Below, piece after piece: positions 34,015 to 42,842 of a DNA stretch of 64,000 nucleotides. Made by a program: the position numbers and the translations under genes. Below the pieces are notes generated by a model. That model did not search any database. It saw only the letters and a program-made list of their open reading frames with translations, and was not told the DNA's origin. Within the stretch, counting starts at the first letter, position 1. The number at the start of each line of letters is the position of its first letter. Origin of the DNA: Effrenium voratum. Lineage: Eukaryota; Sar; Dinophyceae; Suessiales; Symbiodiniaceae. Location of the stretch: positions 1-64,000 of the forward strand of contig CAUJNA010001456.1 of assembly GCA_963377175.1 (NCBI GenBank), given 5' to 3'.

Positions 34015-34200
34015 GGCTCGCCCAATGAGTACTGGGTCGCCCAACGGCCCCTTAGTACTGGCTCGCCCAACGGCCTCTTAGTACTGGCTCGCCCAACGGC
34101 CCCTTAGTACTGGCTCGCCCAACGGCCTCTTAGTACTGGCTCGCCCAACGGCCTCTTAGTACGGGCTCGCCCCAACCTCGTTTGATGGCTCGCCCAACGG
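34015..34200. repeat. GGCTCGCCCAACGGCC(C/T)CTTAGTACT array, block 1
   Basis: About eight units of 26 bp sharing GGCTCGCCCAAC and TTAGTACT. Partner array at 44755-45085. Confidence 0.9.
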
Positions 34201-34321
34201 CTCCACACCTAGCGCGCCACCGGCCGCGCCTGCCCGGCATCGGAGCCTGCAGCCTGCCAAGCCCGCGCCAAGGTCGGGATTCTTCCACCAAGGTCGGGAT
34301 TCCGACTTCGGTATTTTGCCG

Positions 34322-34509
34322 AAAAACCCATCACCGGGCCAGCGCCGAAGGTCCGTCAGCGATGCTGTCCTCGCAGTATCGCTGACAGAGTGTTTTTTCA
34401 CCACTTACACGCCCTGCCGTCAATCCTGCTGTGGCAACAGGATTGCTCCACCCAATCCTGCTGTGGCAACAGGATTGCTCCACCCAATCCTGCTGTGGCA
34501 ACAGGATTG
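34322..34509. repeat. GTCAGCGA hairpin and three CAATCCTG hairpins, block 1
   Basis: GTCAGCGATgctgtcctcgcagTATCGCTGAC forms one stem (34355-34386). Then three 34-bp units contain CAATCCTG-ctgtggcaa-CAGGATTG (34421-34509). The same series recurs at 39283-39497. Confidence 0.9.
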
Positions 34510-34514
34510 CCCCG

Positions 34515-34765
34515 GTGTTTCCCAGAAAACGCTGGAAGCGCAGTGCTGTACAGCACTACGCCCCCAGACTCGCCGCCCGGATTGCGCGGAAAACACCGGC
34601 AGTGCGTCGGTATATACCGATGCACTCCCGGACTCGCCGCCCGGATTGCCCGGAAAACTCCGTCAGCGTCCTGCTGTGTAGCAGGGCACTCACGGAAAAC
34701 TCCGGCTGCGATGCCGTAAATATGGCATTTCTCCCGGACTCGCCGCCCGGCTTCCCGGCTTCGAA
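34515..34765. repeat. GGACTCGCCGCCCGG-type hairpin repeats, block 1
   Basis: Several units of CCCGGACTCGCCGCCCGGATTG(C/G)GCGGAAAAC with interposed small palindromes, e.g. GCGTCGGTATATACCGATGC at 34603-34623. Related units lie at 40255-40470 in front of the second ATPase. Confidence 0.8.
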
Positions 34766-34775
34766 TTTTGGGACT

Positions 34776-35777
34776 CTAGGCGCAGCGTGACACGGCACGC
34801 ACGGGCTCGGACCAGTGCTCTGCCACGCAGGGCAGCGCGTTGTTCTCCGCGGCCCGGTCGTAGAAGAGAAAGAGGCGGGTGAAAGGCGCCTCCGGCTCGC
34901 GCGCCAGCAGCTCGCCCAGCAGGCGGATCAGCTGAGCGTGGCGCTCCTTCTTGGTGGTCCGCCGCGTCACGCCGGCGATCTTGAAGGCGTCCGGGTTGTA
35001 GCGCAGCACCAGCAGCTTGTGGCCGCTGCCGAGCGCCACGCTGGCGGCCATGTCGAAGTCCCTGCGCACGTCGCAGCTGGGGTCGTAAGCCTTGTGCTGC
35101 TCCTCGTCAACCTCCAGCAGCACGTAGCCCCACGGGGTCGGCAGGGCAAAGTCCGCGAAGGCGTGCGCCGTCTCCGACTCCAACCCGCAGCCGCGGAAGG
35201 GCAGGTAGTGCTGGTACTCGAAGGCGATCTGCGCGTCGCGGAGTGCTTGGTGCACCTCAAGCTCCTTACTCCTGGTCACTGCGCGCGGGTTGTCGCCGTG
35301 CCGCTTCTGCATGTGTTGTCTCAAAAGGTAGGCCGCCCCAAATCGCTGCCCTTGCTTCGGACACCCCTCGATTTCACATACGAAGTTCTGGCAAAGCGAG
35401 CAATGACTTTTTTGTCGGTTATGCTCGCAGATACCAGCGCCACGGCATGTCTTGCACAATGTCCTTCTGACGTTGTGCACGCAGAACGAGCTGCCATTGC
35501 ACTCTCGACACTGGCTCTTGTACTTATCGTGCGGGCAGAAAGCGCCGCCTCCGCACTCACGGCAGAAATACGGCAGGAAGCCGTGCGGACAGCCTGAGCA
35601 CTCCTTACAGGATCTGGTTCGCCTGTCATGACGGCAGTATATTTGGGGCTTGCACACACGACATTCCGCGCGACGGGTGTCATGCTCGCACCACGCTCCT
35701 CCACCGCAGCCCTGCCTGCAGTTTGTAGGAGTAACGCCATGCGGGCACTTCTTCGCAGGCCGGCGCACGCGTGCCAT
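34776..35777 (-). CDS. Cys/His-repeat, C2H2 and PD-(D/E)XK-type nuclease (cargo of module 1)
   Basis: The first ATG is at 35777 (MARVRRPAKKCPHG); it stops at 34776, 333 residues. The N-terminal third is a string of small Cys/His units of the form C-x-H-(x)5-7-C-x2-C (YCRHDRRTRSCKEC, FCPHDKYKSQCREC, FCVHNVRRTLCKTC, ICEHNRQKSHCSLC), then a C2H2 finger (CEIEGC...LLRQHMQKRH), then a nuclease-like domain with FADFALPTPWGYVLLEVDEE, QHKAYDPSCDVRRDFD and KLLVLRYNPD, the D...ExDExQH arrangement of Vsr-like/PD-(D/E)XK enzymes found in giant viruses and algae. It probably binds and cuts DNA. It is divergent from the ATPase at 35993, with a shared intergenic element. Unlike most viral genes here it has no frame break. 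It holds the position taken by the D12 methyltransferase in module 2. Confidence 0.75.
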   Translation of the reverse strand: MARVRRPAKKCPHGVTPTNCRQGCGGGAWCEHDTRRAECRVCKPQIYCRHDRRTRSCKECSGCPHGFLPYFCRECGGGAFCPHDKYKSQCRECNGSSFCVHNVRRTLCKTCRGAGICEHNRQKSHCSLCQNFVCEIEGCPKQGQRFGAAYLLRQHMQKRHGDNPRAVTRSKELEVHQALRDAQIAFEYQHYLPFRGCGLESETAHAFADFALPTPWGYVLLEVDEEQHKAYDPSCDVRRDFDMAASVALGSGHKLLVLRYNPDAFKIAGVTRRTTKKERHAQLIRLLGELLAREPEAPFTRLFLFYDRAAENNALPCVAEHWSEPVRAVSRCA

Positions 35778-35874
35778 CGCAGAACACTCTTGGTGTTTTC
35801 TCACACGCCCCGGCAAGCGGCGACTCGAATGAGCGCGCTGACGGGAGATTAGAATAGAGGCAGCTGCGCCGTGT

Positions 35875-35907
35875 TGTTTAACCCCTACAGGCGCCAGCCC
35901 GCCCGCC
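35875..35907. promoter_or_regulatory. Shared divergent-promoter element
   Basis: TGTTTAACCCCTACAGGCGCCAGCCCGCCCGC lies between the divergent nuclease and ATPase starts. A near copy is at 54587-54619 between the SF3-like ATPase and the polymerase-helicase, also a divergent pair in the same orientation. A CAGCTG lies just before both. Confidence 0.55.
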
Positions 35908-35992
35908 GCGGCAGAGACCTCCGGAGGCCAGCAGGATGAACGCACCGCCCGCCGCGCTGCGGCTTCGAATTCGGGAAGTAAAGGCAAAGGAA

Positions 35993-36805
35993 ATGGGGAA
36001 GATCAAGCTGTTTCCTGTGCCAGAATACAGCAGCAAACAATCCTCGGACCCCGTGGTGCCCCTGGTCCCGTGTACGGGCATCTTCCTCGGCCCCAGCAAG
36101 TCCGGCAAAACCGTGGCTCTGATCAGCCTGATTCTGGAGCAGTACAGGGGCGTGTTTGAGAGAATATACATCTTCAGTCCAAGCATAAACGTCGATGACG
36201 GCTGGATTCCCGTCAAGAAGTATATCGAGGAGGACTTGGGGGTGAACGTGGAGAAAGACCAGGCCTACTGGGAGGATTGGGACGAGGCGGCACTGCGGCG
36301 CATCATCCAGCAGCAGCGCAAGATCACGGAGACGTCTAAGAAGTTGGAGATGAAGAAACTGTACCAGGTGCTGGTCATCCTGGACGATGTAGCGGACATG
36401 CCGCAGCTCCATAAACCCAACGGCGCCCTGGACACTCTCTTCATCAGGGGCCGGCACATGCAGATAAGCACCTGGGTGAGCTCGCAGAAGCTGAGACTAA
36501 TCAGCGCAGCCGTGCGGGTGAACATGCAGTTCCTCTGCTGCTGGAGGCTGCGCAACCAGCACGAGCTGGACGCCGTCATTGAGGAGCTCAGCGCCCTGCT
36601 GCCAAAGGAGCAGCTGTACCGGCTGTACGAGCAGGCGACGCGGGAACCCTACAGCTTCCTTTTCGTCTACTACCTGAAGCCGAGGAATGAAATGTTCTAC
36701 AAGCGCTTTGAAGAGCGTTTCGCACTTGAAAAAGACGCCGATGGGAGCGGCGCTCAGCTTCCTGGGCCAGAAGCTGTTCGCCAGCTCCACGCTGATCAAC
36801 GCTAA
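35993..36805 (+). CDS. A32-like genome-packaging ATPase, copy 1
   Basis: Same protein as copy 2 (40494), about 90% identical by eye. Walker A is GPSKSGKT, Walker B is VLVILDD followed by VAD, then a sensor-type STWVSSQK. The chosen start MGKIKLF matches copy 2; an in-frame ATG at 35936 would add 19 residues. The family pumps viral DNA into preformed capsids and belongs with poxvirus A32 and the Polinton/adintovirus packaging ATPases. The C-terminus reads past the copy 2 stop by a few residues. The gene is intact and overlaps the beginning of the penton region. Confidence 0.88.
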   Translation: MGKIKLFPVPEYSSKQSSDPVVPLVPCTGIFLGPSKSGKTVALISLILEQYRGVFERIYIFSPSINVDDGWIPVKKYIEEDLGVNVEKDQAYWEDWDEAALRRIIQQQRKITETSKKLEMKKLYQVLVILDDVADMPQLHKPNGALDTLFIRGRHMQISTWVSSQKLRLISAAVRVNMQFLCCWRLRNQHELDAVIEELSALLPKEQLYRLYEQATREPYSFLFVYYLKPRNEMFYKRFEERFALEKDADGSGAQLPGPEAVRQLHADQR

Positions 36806-36890
36806 ATGCGAGAACATCTCCTGCTGCACCTCCGTCGCAGCCGTCCAGCCGCCCATCGTCCGCAGAACGGGCGGCCTCCTATGGAAAAGG

Positions 36891-37648
36891 ATGACGACTA
36901 TCTACGTGGACAGCAGCAAGAGAGTGGCCGGCTCGGACAGCGACTTCGAGGTGGACCTGGGGGAGCCTGCACCTGCAGAGCGACGCCCGGCTCGCCGTCT
37001 ACAAGATCCGCCTGGCCGACAGCTTTTTGTCCACGGACCGGGGCCGCTACCTCTACTGGGTTGACGCCGCGCTGGGCACGCTGAACTGGGCGTTGTTGCC
37101 CGAGGGCGCGTACACTGGCGCACGGCTGGCCGCCTGGATCAGCTCCAACTTTGCCACCGCCACCTACGGCGAGACCACAAACAGCCTGAGCGTTGCCTAC
37201 GACGGCAACCGGCTGATCCTGAACGACCTGGAGCTGCGCCAGCAATTCCCAGATGCCGCGGACTACCCCTCCGCGCCGGCCGCCTCTCCGACCAAGCCCT
37301 TCAGCATCGACCACATGCTCGGCCCGAGCTTCGTCTCAGGCGGGCAGCAGGTCTTCGAATTTCTCAAAATGATGGCGCACAACGAGGTCTACCTGCGCTG
37401 CGCCCAGCTGGCCAACGCCAGCAGAGTGCTGGGCAACCTGGGCGACGACATCCTCTCCAAGATCACGCTGAAGAGCGGAGTGGGCACCATTGTGGAGACG
37501 GGCTCAGACGACGGGCACTTCATGGCACTCAGGGGCCCGGTTACCCTGAGGCACATGCGCTTCCGCCTGACAGACCTGGACGGCAACGTCGTCCGGCTTC
37601 GCGGGTCGTCTTTGTCGTTCGTGTTATATCATGACCACGTTTCATTAA
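36891..37648 (+). pseudogene. Penton-like minor capsid protein, copy 1, frameshifted
   Basis: Starts MTTIYVDSSKRVAGSDSDFE. At about 36963 it lacks two bases relative to copy 2 (GGGGAGCCTGCAC versus GGGGAGTCCCTGCAC), so the frame is lost and resumes at about 37027 (STDRGRYLYWVDAALG). The normal stop TAA is changed (GTTTCATTAA instead of GTATAATTAA), so the frame runs on. It carries the FEFLKMMAH and DGNVVRL variants found in copy 3 rather than those of copy 2, so it is closer to the partial copy at the right edge. Confidence 0.85.
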
Positions 37649-37768
37649 ATGGAGCCGACCGAACACGAGGAGGCGCAAGAGGTGCAAGAGGCGCACGCTG
37701 CGCCGGAGGCACCACACGCTGCGCCACACGCTACGCCGCACGCTGCGCCACACGCTGCGCCGGCACTC
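37649..37768 (+). pseudogene. AT-hook protein, copy 1, truncated by the foldback junction
   Basis: Begins MEPTEHEEAQEVQEAHAAPE and the His/Ala/Pro repeats. It is cut at GCGCCGGCA, where the foldback sequence CTCTCTCTTAGAGG starts, so the basic AT-hook half is missing. Confidence 0.85.
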
Positions 37769-38261
37769 TCTCTTAGAGGGGGTTTTCCAAATGGCTTATA
37801 TTCTACCTGAGAGGCTTCTGACACTCGTCCGTCCAGCATTTGACCTCGTCCTGCGAAGGATTCGAAGTCTAAAACGCTGCGTGCAGGCGTGTGGCTGCAA
37901 AATAGAGACCCCTAGATATGCTTGCAATTTGGCTCCAGGTTGCATTTCAAGCGAGCCAACCTTTGCAGGGCTAAGGAAAAACAAAAAAAAATCAAAAAAA
38001 AGGGGTCCAAAAAAAGGGGTCCCCGAAAAAAAAGGGAAAAGGGGTTTCCTTTGGCAAAGCTTGACATCGCTTGAAATGCAACCTGGAGCCAAATTGCAGC
38101 GCATATCTAGGGGTCTCTATTTTGCAGCCACACGCCTGCACGCAGCGTTTTAGACTTCGAATCCTTCGCAGGACGAGGTCAAATGCTGGACGGACGAGTG
38201 CTAGAAGCCTCTCAGGTAGAATATAAGCCATTTGGAAAACCCCCTCTAAAGAGAGAGGTTC
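37769..38261. repeat. Foldback repeat, second copy
   Basis: Left arm 37769-37976, loop of A runs and GGGGTCC, inverted right arm 38022-38261. The next 120 bp (GTTCGCCTGAGAACTGCTG through TTTCTTCAACA) are shared with 43337-43457 after the third copy. Confidence 0.92.
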
Positions 38262-39376
38262 GCCTGAGAACTGCTGAAAAGTCTTCTAAAGAGAGGGATA
38301 CAGGGAATGCAGGGATTCCCTGCAGAAACCCTGCATTGAAATTCCCCCAGGATTTCTTGCTATACGCTTAATTTCTTCAACATGTCGGAGTACATGTCGG
38401 ATGAACATGTTCTTGGCACTCCGGGTGCGCCCTGCCGAGCCCGCGCCAAGGGATTCTTCCCAGGAAAAAAAATTTTCCAGTCCTCCCGTGGGGGGAGGAC
38501 TGCAGCACGCTTTTTTTTTGCCAATGGCTGCAAGGCCGCGCCTGCCCGGCATTGAAGCCGCGCCAAGCCGCTGAACCCCCACTCTCCCCCGGCTCGTTGC
38601 TATATGTGCTATATGTGCTATATGGGTCTTACACGCCAAGCCGCTGAACCCCCACTCTCCCCCGCGTCCATGCTATATGTGCTATATGTGCTATATGGGT
38701 CTTACACGCCAAGCCGCTGAACCCCCACTCTCCCCCAGCTCCTTGCTATATGTACTATATGTACTATATACTCTGTACGCGCGAAATTTGTACTATATGT
38801 GCTATATAGGGCCATATAGCACATATAGCACATATAGCAAGGAACTCGGGGAGAGTGGATGTTCAGTGGCTTGCCTTGTGAGAGCCATATAGCACATATA
38901 GCACATATAGCAAGGAACCCGGGGAGAGTGGATGTTCAGTGGCTTGCCTTGTAAGACCCATATAGCACATATAGCACATATAGCAAGGAACCCGGGGAGA
39001 GTGGATGTTCGGCGGGTTGCTCCGTACGCGCCGCATTCCCAGGAAAAAAAAATCCAGTCCTGTGGGGGGACCTGCAGCTTTTTTTGCCAATGGCTGCGAG
39101 GCCCCAGCTGCCCGGCATAGCCCGGCCGCGCCTGCCCGGCATCGGAGCCCTGCCGAGCCCAAGGTGAATTCTTCCCAGGAAAAAAATGTCGAGGTTGTCG
39201 TCTAAGCCGACAACTGCGAAAAAAATTTCCAGTTGTCCTGTGGGGACAACTGTCTAAAGTTTCGGCGAACCTGCCCGAAAAACCCATCACCGGGCCAGCG
39301 CCGGAGGTCCGTCAGCGAGGCTGTCCTCGCAGTATCGCTGACAGAGTGTTTTTTCACCACTCACACGCCCTGCCGT
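38262..39376. repeat. Hairpin-repeat block 2 (palindromic TATATG array plus small hairpins)
   Basis: Contains the TGCTATATGTGCTATAT palindromic array at about 38599-38987 (three forward and three inverted units), CCAGTCCTCCCGTGGGGGGAGGACTG hairpins (38478 region), and the GTCAGCGAGGC...CGCTGAC hairpin at 39310-39342. Unlike blocks 1 and 3, it lacks the TTTTGCATG, GTGCCGAGC and GGCTCGCCC arrays. Confidence 0.85.
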
Positions 39377-39497
39377 CAATCCTGGCGTGGGCACAGGATT
39401 GCCACACTCAATCCTGGCGTGGGCACAGGATTGCCCCCTTCAATCCTGCTGTGGTAACAGGATTGCTTCACCCATTCCTGTGCTGGCAACAGGAATG
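39377..39497. repeat. Four CAATCCTG hairpins, block 2
   Basis: Three units with CAATCCTG/CAGGATTG arms and a fourth with CATTCCTG/CAGGAATG (39473-39497), where both arms changed together. The repeats overlap the 3' end of the D12 methyltransferase frame. Confidence 0.9.
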
Positions 39498-40237
39498 CCC
39501 CGGTGCATCACGAGCAGCTCGGGCTTGGAACTGTTCTTCCCCGAGCGCAGGCTCGTGATGGAGTCGGCCCCGCTGTAGAGCTCCCGGGCCTCGGGCACGT
39601 CGTTGACGCTGACGACGAAGGGCAGGCCGCTCGCGAAGAGTGCGTCTCGCAGCTCCGTGGGAAAGACCAGGTCGTGGCCCCCTCTCGTACCGTAGTAGTT
39701 CATGCTGCGGCCGGGGAAAATGTAAGGAGGGTCAGCGTAGATGCACTGGTGCGCCAGGCAGGGCAGAGCGCGTAGATAGGCCAGCGCGTCCTGGTGCCGC
39801 ACGGTCACGTTGCAGGGTGGCTGCAGACGCCGCACGCTGCTCAGTGCCAGCGGCCGCTGCTGTGCGAAGGAGCCCCACTTTCCCGAGAAGCTGTTGCGCA
39901 GCAGGACGTACGCGCAGGCGGCCCGGCGCCCGGCACGGCCTCTCAGCGCGCCCGGCAGAAGGTGCCCGGAGTAGAAGCGCCTGTCCACCCTGCGCCCCAC
40001 CAGGCGCAGCAAGGAGCGCAGGAAGACCGGGTCTCGCCTCAAGTAGCAGCGGTGCAGGTTTGCGACGGGCTCGAAGGCGTCGACGCCGCGCACCTCCAGG
40101 CCCGGGCGCCGGGCGGCGAGGTAGTACTCCAGCTTTCCAGAACCGAAGAAGGGAGAGTGAAGCACGGCGACGTCCCCCAGCAGCCGGTCCATGTGAGGAG
40201 CTAACCACGCTTTGCTTCCAAAGTACTTCAGCTGCAT
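39440..40237 (-). CDS. D12-class N6-adenine DNA methyltransferase (cargo of module 2)
   Basis: 265 residues. It begins MQLKYFGSKAWLAPHMDRLL, as in Dam/D12 enzymes; SPFFGSGKLEYYL (28-40) is the SAM-binding FxGxG motif, LLRNSFSGKWG (112-122) follows, and YADPPYIF (167-174) is the catalytic DPPY. It would methylate adenine N6 in a short DNA motif. The length fits the family. The last 20 residues are encoded by the CAATCCTG hairpin repeats, so the natural stop may have been overrun. It is divergent from the second ATPase, separated by about 250 bp of hairpin repeats, exactly where module 1 carries the nuclease. No frame break was seen. Likely roles: protecting viral DNA or partnering a nuclease. 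Confidence 0.88.
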   Translation of the reverse strand: MQLKYFGSKAWLAPHMDRLLGDVAVLHSPFFGSGKLEYYLAARRPGLEVRGVDAFEPVANLHRCYLRRDPVFLRSLLRLVGRRVDRRFYSGHLLPGALRGRAGRRAACAYVLLRNSFSGKWGSFAQQRPLALSSVRRLQPPCNVTVRHQDALAYLRALPCLAHQCIYADPPYIFPGRSMNYYGTRGGHDLVFPTELRDALFASGLPFVVSVNDVPEARELYSGADSITSLRSGKNSSKPELLVMHRGIPVASTGMGEAILLPQQD

Positions 40238-40254
40238 ACCGGCCCTTTAGTTTA

Positions 40255-40470
40255 TCCGGAAGCGTACTGCTGTGTAGCAGTGCGCTCCCAGAAAACACCG
40301 GCAGCGCGGTGCTACACAGCACTGCACTCCCTGAAAACTCTGGGAGCGCGTCGGTACACACAGACGCACTCCCGGACTCGCCGCCCGGATTGCGCGGAAA
40401 ACACCGGCAGTGCGTCGGTACACACCGATGCACTGACGGACTCGCCGCCCGGCTTCCCGGCTTCGAATTT
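40255..40470. repeat. GGACTCGCCGCCCGG-type hairpin repeats before ATPase copy 2
   Basis: Units such as CTGCTGTGTAGCAG, GTGCTACACAGCAC and GCGTCGGTACACACCGATGC form short stems and are interleaved with CCCGGACTCGCCGCCCGG. They lie in the divergent intergenic region. Confidence 0.8.
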
Positions 40471-40493
40471 GGCAAGTAACGCAAAGGAACGTC

Positions 40494-41285
40494 ATGGGAA
40501 AGATCAAGCTTTTCCCCACGCCAGAATACAGCAGCAAGCAGCCCTCGGACCCCGTGGTGCCCCTGGTCCCGTGCACGGGCATTTTCCTCGGGCCATCAAA
40601 ATCGGGCAAAACCGTGACTTTGATCAGCCTGATTCTGGAGCAGTATCGCGGCGTGTTTGAGAGAATCTATATTTTCAGTCCGTCCATCGACATCGACGAC
40701 GGCTGGATTCCCGTCAAGAAGTACATCGAGCAGGACCTGGGAGTGAATACTGAACGGGAGCAAGCCTACTGGGACGAGTGGGACGAGGCGGCGCTGCGCC
40801 GCATCATCCAGCAGCAGCGCAAGATCACCGAGGCGTCCAAGAAGTTGGAGATGAAGAAACTGTATCAGGTCCTGATAATCTGCGACGACCTAGCGGACGT
40901 GCCTCAGCTCCACAGACCCAACGGCGCCCTGGACACTCTCTTCATCAGGGGCCGGCACCTCCAAATCAGCACCTGGGTCAGCTCGCAGAAGCTGAGACTA
41001 ATCAGTGCGGCCGTGCGGGTCAACCAGCAATTCCTCTGCTGCTGGAGGCTGCGCAACCAGCACGAGCTGGACGCCGTGGTGGAGGAGCTGAGCGCCCTGC
41101 TGCCGAAGGAGCAGCTCTACCAGTTGTACGAGCAGGCGACGCGGGAACCTTACAGCTTCCTTTTCGTCTACTACCTGAAGCCGAGGAATGAAATGTTCTT
41201 CAAGCGCTTTGAAGAGCGTTTCGCATTGGAAAGAGAAGCCGATGGGAGCGGCGCTCAGCTTCCTGGGCCAGAAGCTGTTCGCTAG
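40494..41285 (+). CDS. A32-like genome-packaging ATPase, copy 2
   Basis: 263 residues, intact. GPSKSGKT at 33-40 is Walker A and VLIICDD at 126-132 is Walker B; STWVSSQK follows at 159-166 and FVYYLKPRN near the C-terminus. It powers DNA packaging into the capsid. Size and motifs fit the short A32/FtsK-like ATPases of Polintons, virophages and related viruses. The end of the gene overlaps an upstream extension of the penton frame in another phase, so translation of the two may be coupled. Very similar to copy 1, with divergence spread evenly. Confidence 0.92.
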   Translation: MGKIKLFPTPEYSSKQPSDPVVPLVPCTGIFLGPSKSGKTVTLISLILEQYRGVFERIYIFSPSIDIDDGWIPVKKYIEQDLGVNTEREQAYWDEWDEAALRRIIQQQRKITEASKKLEMKKLYQVLIICDDLADVPQLHRPNGALDTLFIRGRHLQISTWVSSQKLRLISAAVRVNQQFLCCWRLRNQHELDAVVEELSALLPKEQLYQLYEQATREPYSFLFVYYLKPRNEMFFKRFEERFALEREADGSGAQLPGPEAVR

Positions 41286-41391
41286 CTCCACACTGATCAG
41301 CGCACGGTGCGAGAATATCTCCTGCTGCACCTCCGTCGCAGCCGTCCACCCGCCCATCATCCGTCGGACGGGCGGGTTCCTAAAGAAAAGG

Positions 41392-42147
41392 ATGACGACG
41401 ATCTACGTGGACAGCCGCAAGAGGGTGGCCGGCTCGGACAGCGACTTCGAGGTGGACCTGGGGGAGTCCCTGCACCTGCAGAGCGACGCCCGGCTCGCCG
41501 TCTACAAGATCCGCCTGGCCGACAGCTTTTTGTCCACGGACCGGGGCCGCTACCTCTACTGGGTCGACGCCGCGCTGGGCACGCTGAACTGGGCGTTGTT
41601 GCCCGAGGGCGCGTACACTGGCGCACGGCTGGCCGCCTGGATCAGCTCCAACTTTGCCACCGCCACCTACGGCGAGACCACAAACAGCCTGAGCGTTGCC
41701 TACGACGGCAACCGGCTGATCCTGAACGACCTGGAGCTGCGCCAGCAATTCCCAGATGCCGCGGACTACCCTGCTGCGCCGCCCGCCTCTCCCACCAAGC
41801 CCTTCAGCGTGGACCACATGCTGGGCCCGAGCTTCGTCTCCGGCGGGCAGCAGGTCTTTGAGTTCGTCCGGATGATGGCGCACAACGAGGTCTACCTGCG
41901 CTGCGCCCAGCTGGCCAACGCCAGCAGAGTGCTGGGCAACCTGGGCGACGACATCCTCTCCAAGATCACGCTGAAGAGCGGAGTGGGCACCATTGTGGAG
42001 ACGGGCTCAGACGACGGGCACTTCATGGCCCTCAGGGGCCCGGTTACCCTGAGGCACATGCGCTTCCGCCTGACCGACCTGGACGGCAACGACGTCCGGC
42101 TTCGCGGGTCGTCTTTGTCGTTCGTGTTGTATCTTGACCACGTATAA
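41392..42147 (+). CDS. Penton-like minor capsid protein, copy 2 (intact)
   Basis: 252 residues from MTTIYVDSRKRVAGSDSDFE. The frame is open upstream to an ATG at 41188 (68 more residues, conserved in copy 1), so a longer start cannot be excluded. It has a beta-rich composition with LADSFLSTDRGRYLYWVD, GARLAAWISSNFA, LNDLELRQQFPDA and an ending RGSSLSFVLYLDHV, resembling single-jelly-roll minor capsid proteins that follow the ATPase in Polinton-like viruses. The assignment rests on gene order and overall pattern rather than a strict motif. This is the only intact complete copy of the three. It ends TATAATTAAATG, which overlaps the next gene's start context. Confidence 0.7.
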   Translation: MTTIYVDSRKRVAGSDSDFEVDLGESLHLQSDARLAVYKIRLADSFLSTDRGRYLYWVDAALGTLNWALLPEGAYTGARLAAWISSNFATATYGETTNSLSVAYDGNRLILNDLELRQQFPDAADYPAAPPASPTKPFSVDHMLGPSFVSGGQQVFEFVRMMAHNEVYLRCAQLANASRVLGNLGDDILSKITLKSGVGTIVETGSDDGHFMALRGPVTLRHMRFRLTDLDGNDVRLRGSSLSFVLYLDHV

Positions 42148-42151
42148 TTAA

Positions 42152-42535
42152 ATGGAGCCGACCGAACAAGAGGCGCAAGAGGTGGAGGCGCACGCTGCGC
42201 CGGAACACGCTGCGCCGGAACACGCTGCGCCACACGCTACGCCACACGCTGCGCCACACGCTGCGCCGGAACCGAAACGGCGGGGCAGGCCCCCTGGGAG
42301 CAAAAACAAACCTAAGCAGGACGTGCCTACTGAGCCGGCTGCTCCAAAGCGCAAGCCAAAGCCGGTTGAGACGCCGGCGGAGGCTCCGGTTGAGACGCCG
42401 GCTGAGGCACCGGCTGAGGCACCGGCTGCACCGGAGCCGCCTCAGCTCACAAGAGAGCAGCAGCGCGCCCTGCGCATGCTGGAGAGGCAGTCCGCTTATG
42501 ACCGGCTGACCACAGGCGCAAGCGTACTGGTATAA
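42152..42535 (+). CDS. AT-hook DNA-binding protein, copy 2 (intact)
   Basis: 127 residues. It has an acidic start (MEPTEQEAQEVEAHA), repeated HAAPE/HATPHAAP units, then EPKRRGRPPGSKNKPKQD, a classical AT-hook (RGRP core with flanking basics), then repeated VETPAEAP units and a helical tail (LTREQQRALRMLERQ). It probably binds the minor groove of AT-rich DNA and could help condense or tether the viral genome. The start lies in TTAAATGG; the stop overlaps the TATAAATGCATGATG context of the next gene. Confidence 0.8.
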   Translation: MEPTEQEAQEVEAHAAPEHAAPEHAAPHATPHAAPHAAPEPKRRGRPPGSKNKPKQDVPTEPAAPKRKPKPVETPAEAPVETPAEAPAEAPAAPEPPQLTREQQRALRMLERQSAYDRLTTGASVLV

Positions 42536-42539
42536 ATGC

Positions 42540-42830
42540 ATGATGTCGATTGAACCTCGCAACGAGCCGCGGATGCTCCGGTGGTTTCGCAAAACGTACC
42601 CCAGCTACAACTTGCAGCCGCTGCTGCTGAAGCGCTACCGAGAACTGGAGGAGGCGCGGGCCTTCAACAACTGGCTGGGCGAGCGCAGGCAGGCGCAGGA
42701 GGGGCAGCGGCACCTGGACGACGTGAGCCGGCTGACGGAGGCCGTGCACCGCCAGGCACCACAGCTGCGCTACGCGCGGGCCGAGCGCCGGGGAGTGGAA
42801 CGGGCGGCGGACGAAGTTGCGCAACGGTAA
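42540..42830 (+). CDS. Small basic coiled-coil protein, copy 2
   Basis: 96 residues: MLRWFRKTYPSYNLQPLLL, then a charged helical region (YRELEEARAFNNWLGER, GQRHLDDVSRLTEAVHRQ, RYARAERRGVERAADEVAQR). Function unknown; it is conserved in order after the AT-hook protein in copies 2 and 3. Alternative ATGs lie at 42536 and 42543. The foldback junction begins 13 bp after the stop, replacing the structural gene that follows in copy 3. Confidence 0.7.
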   Translation: MMSIEPRNEPRMLRWFRKTYPSYNLQPLLLKRYRELEEARAFNNWLGERRQAQEGQRHLDDVSRLTEAVHRQAPQLRYARAERRGVERAADEVAQR

Positions 42831-42842
42831 AGAGATGAAGAC

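Noticed and set aside
35936..35992. Earlier ATG for ATPase copy 1
   Set aside because: Copy 2 starts at the equivalent of 35993 and has no ATG at the upstream place, so the inner start is preferred.
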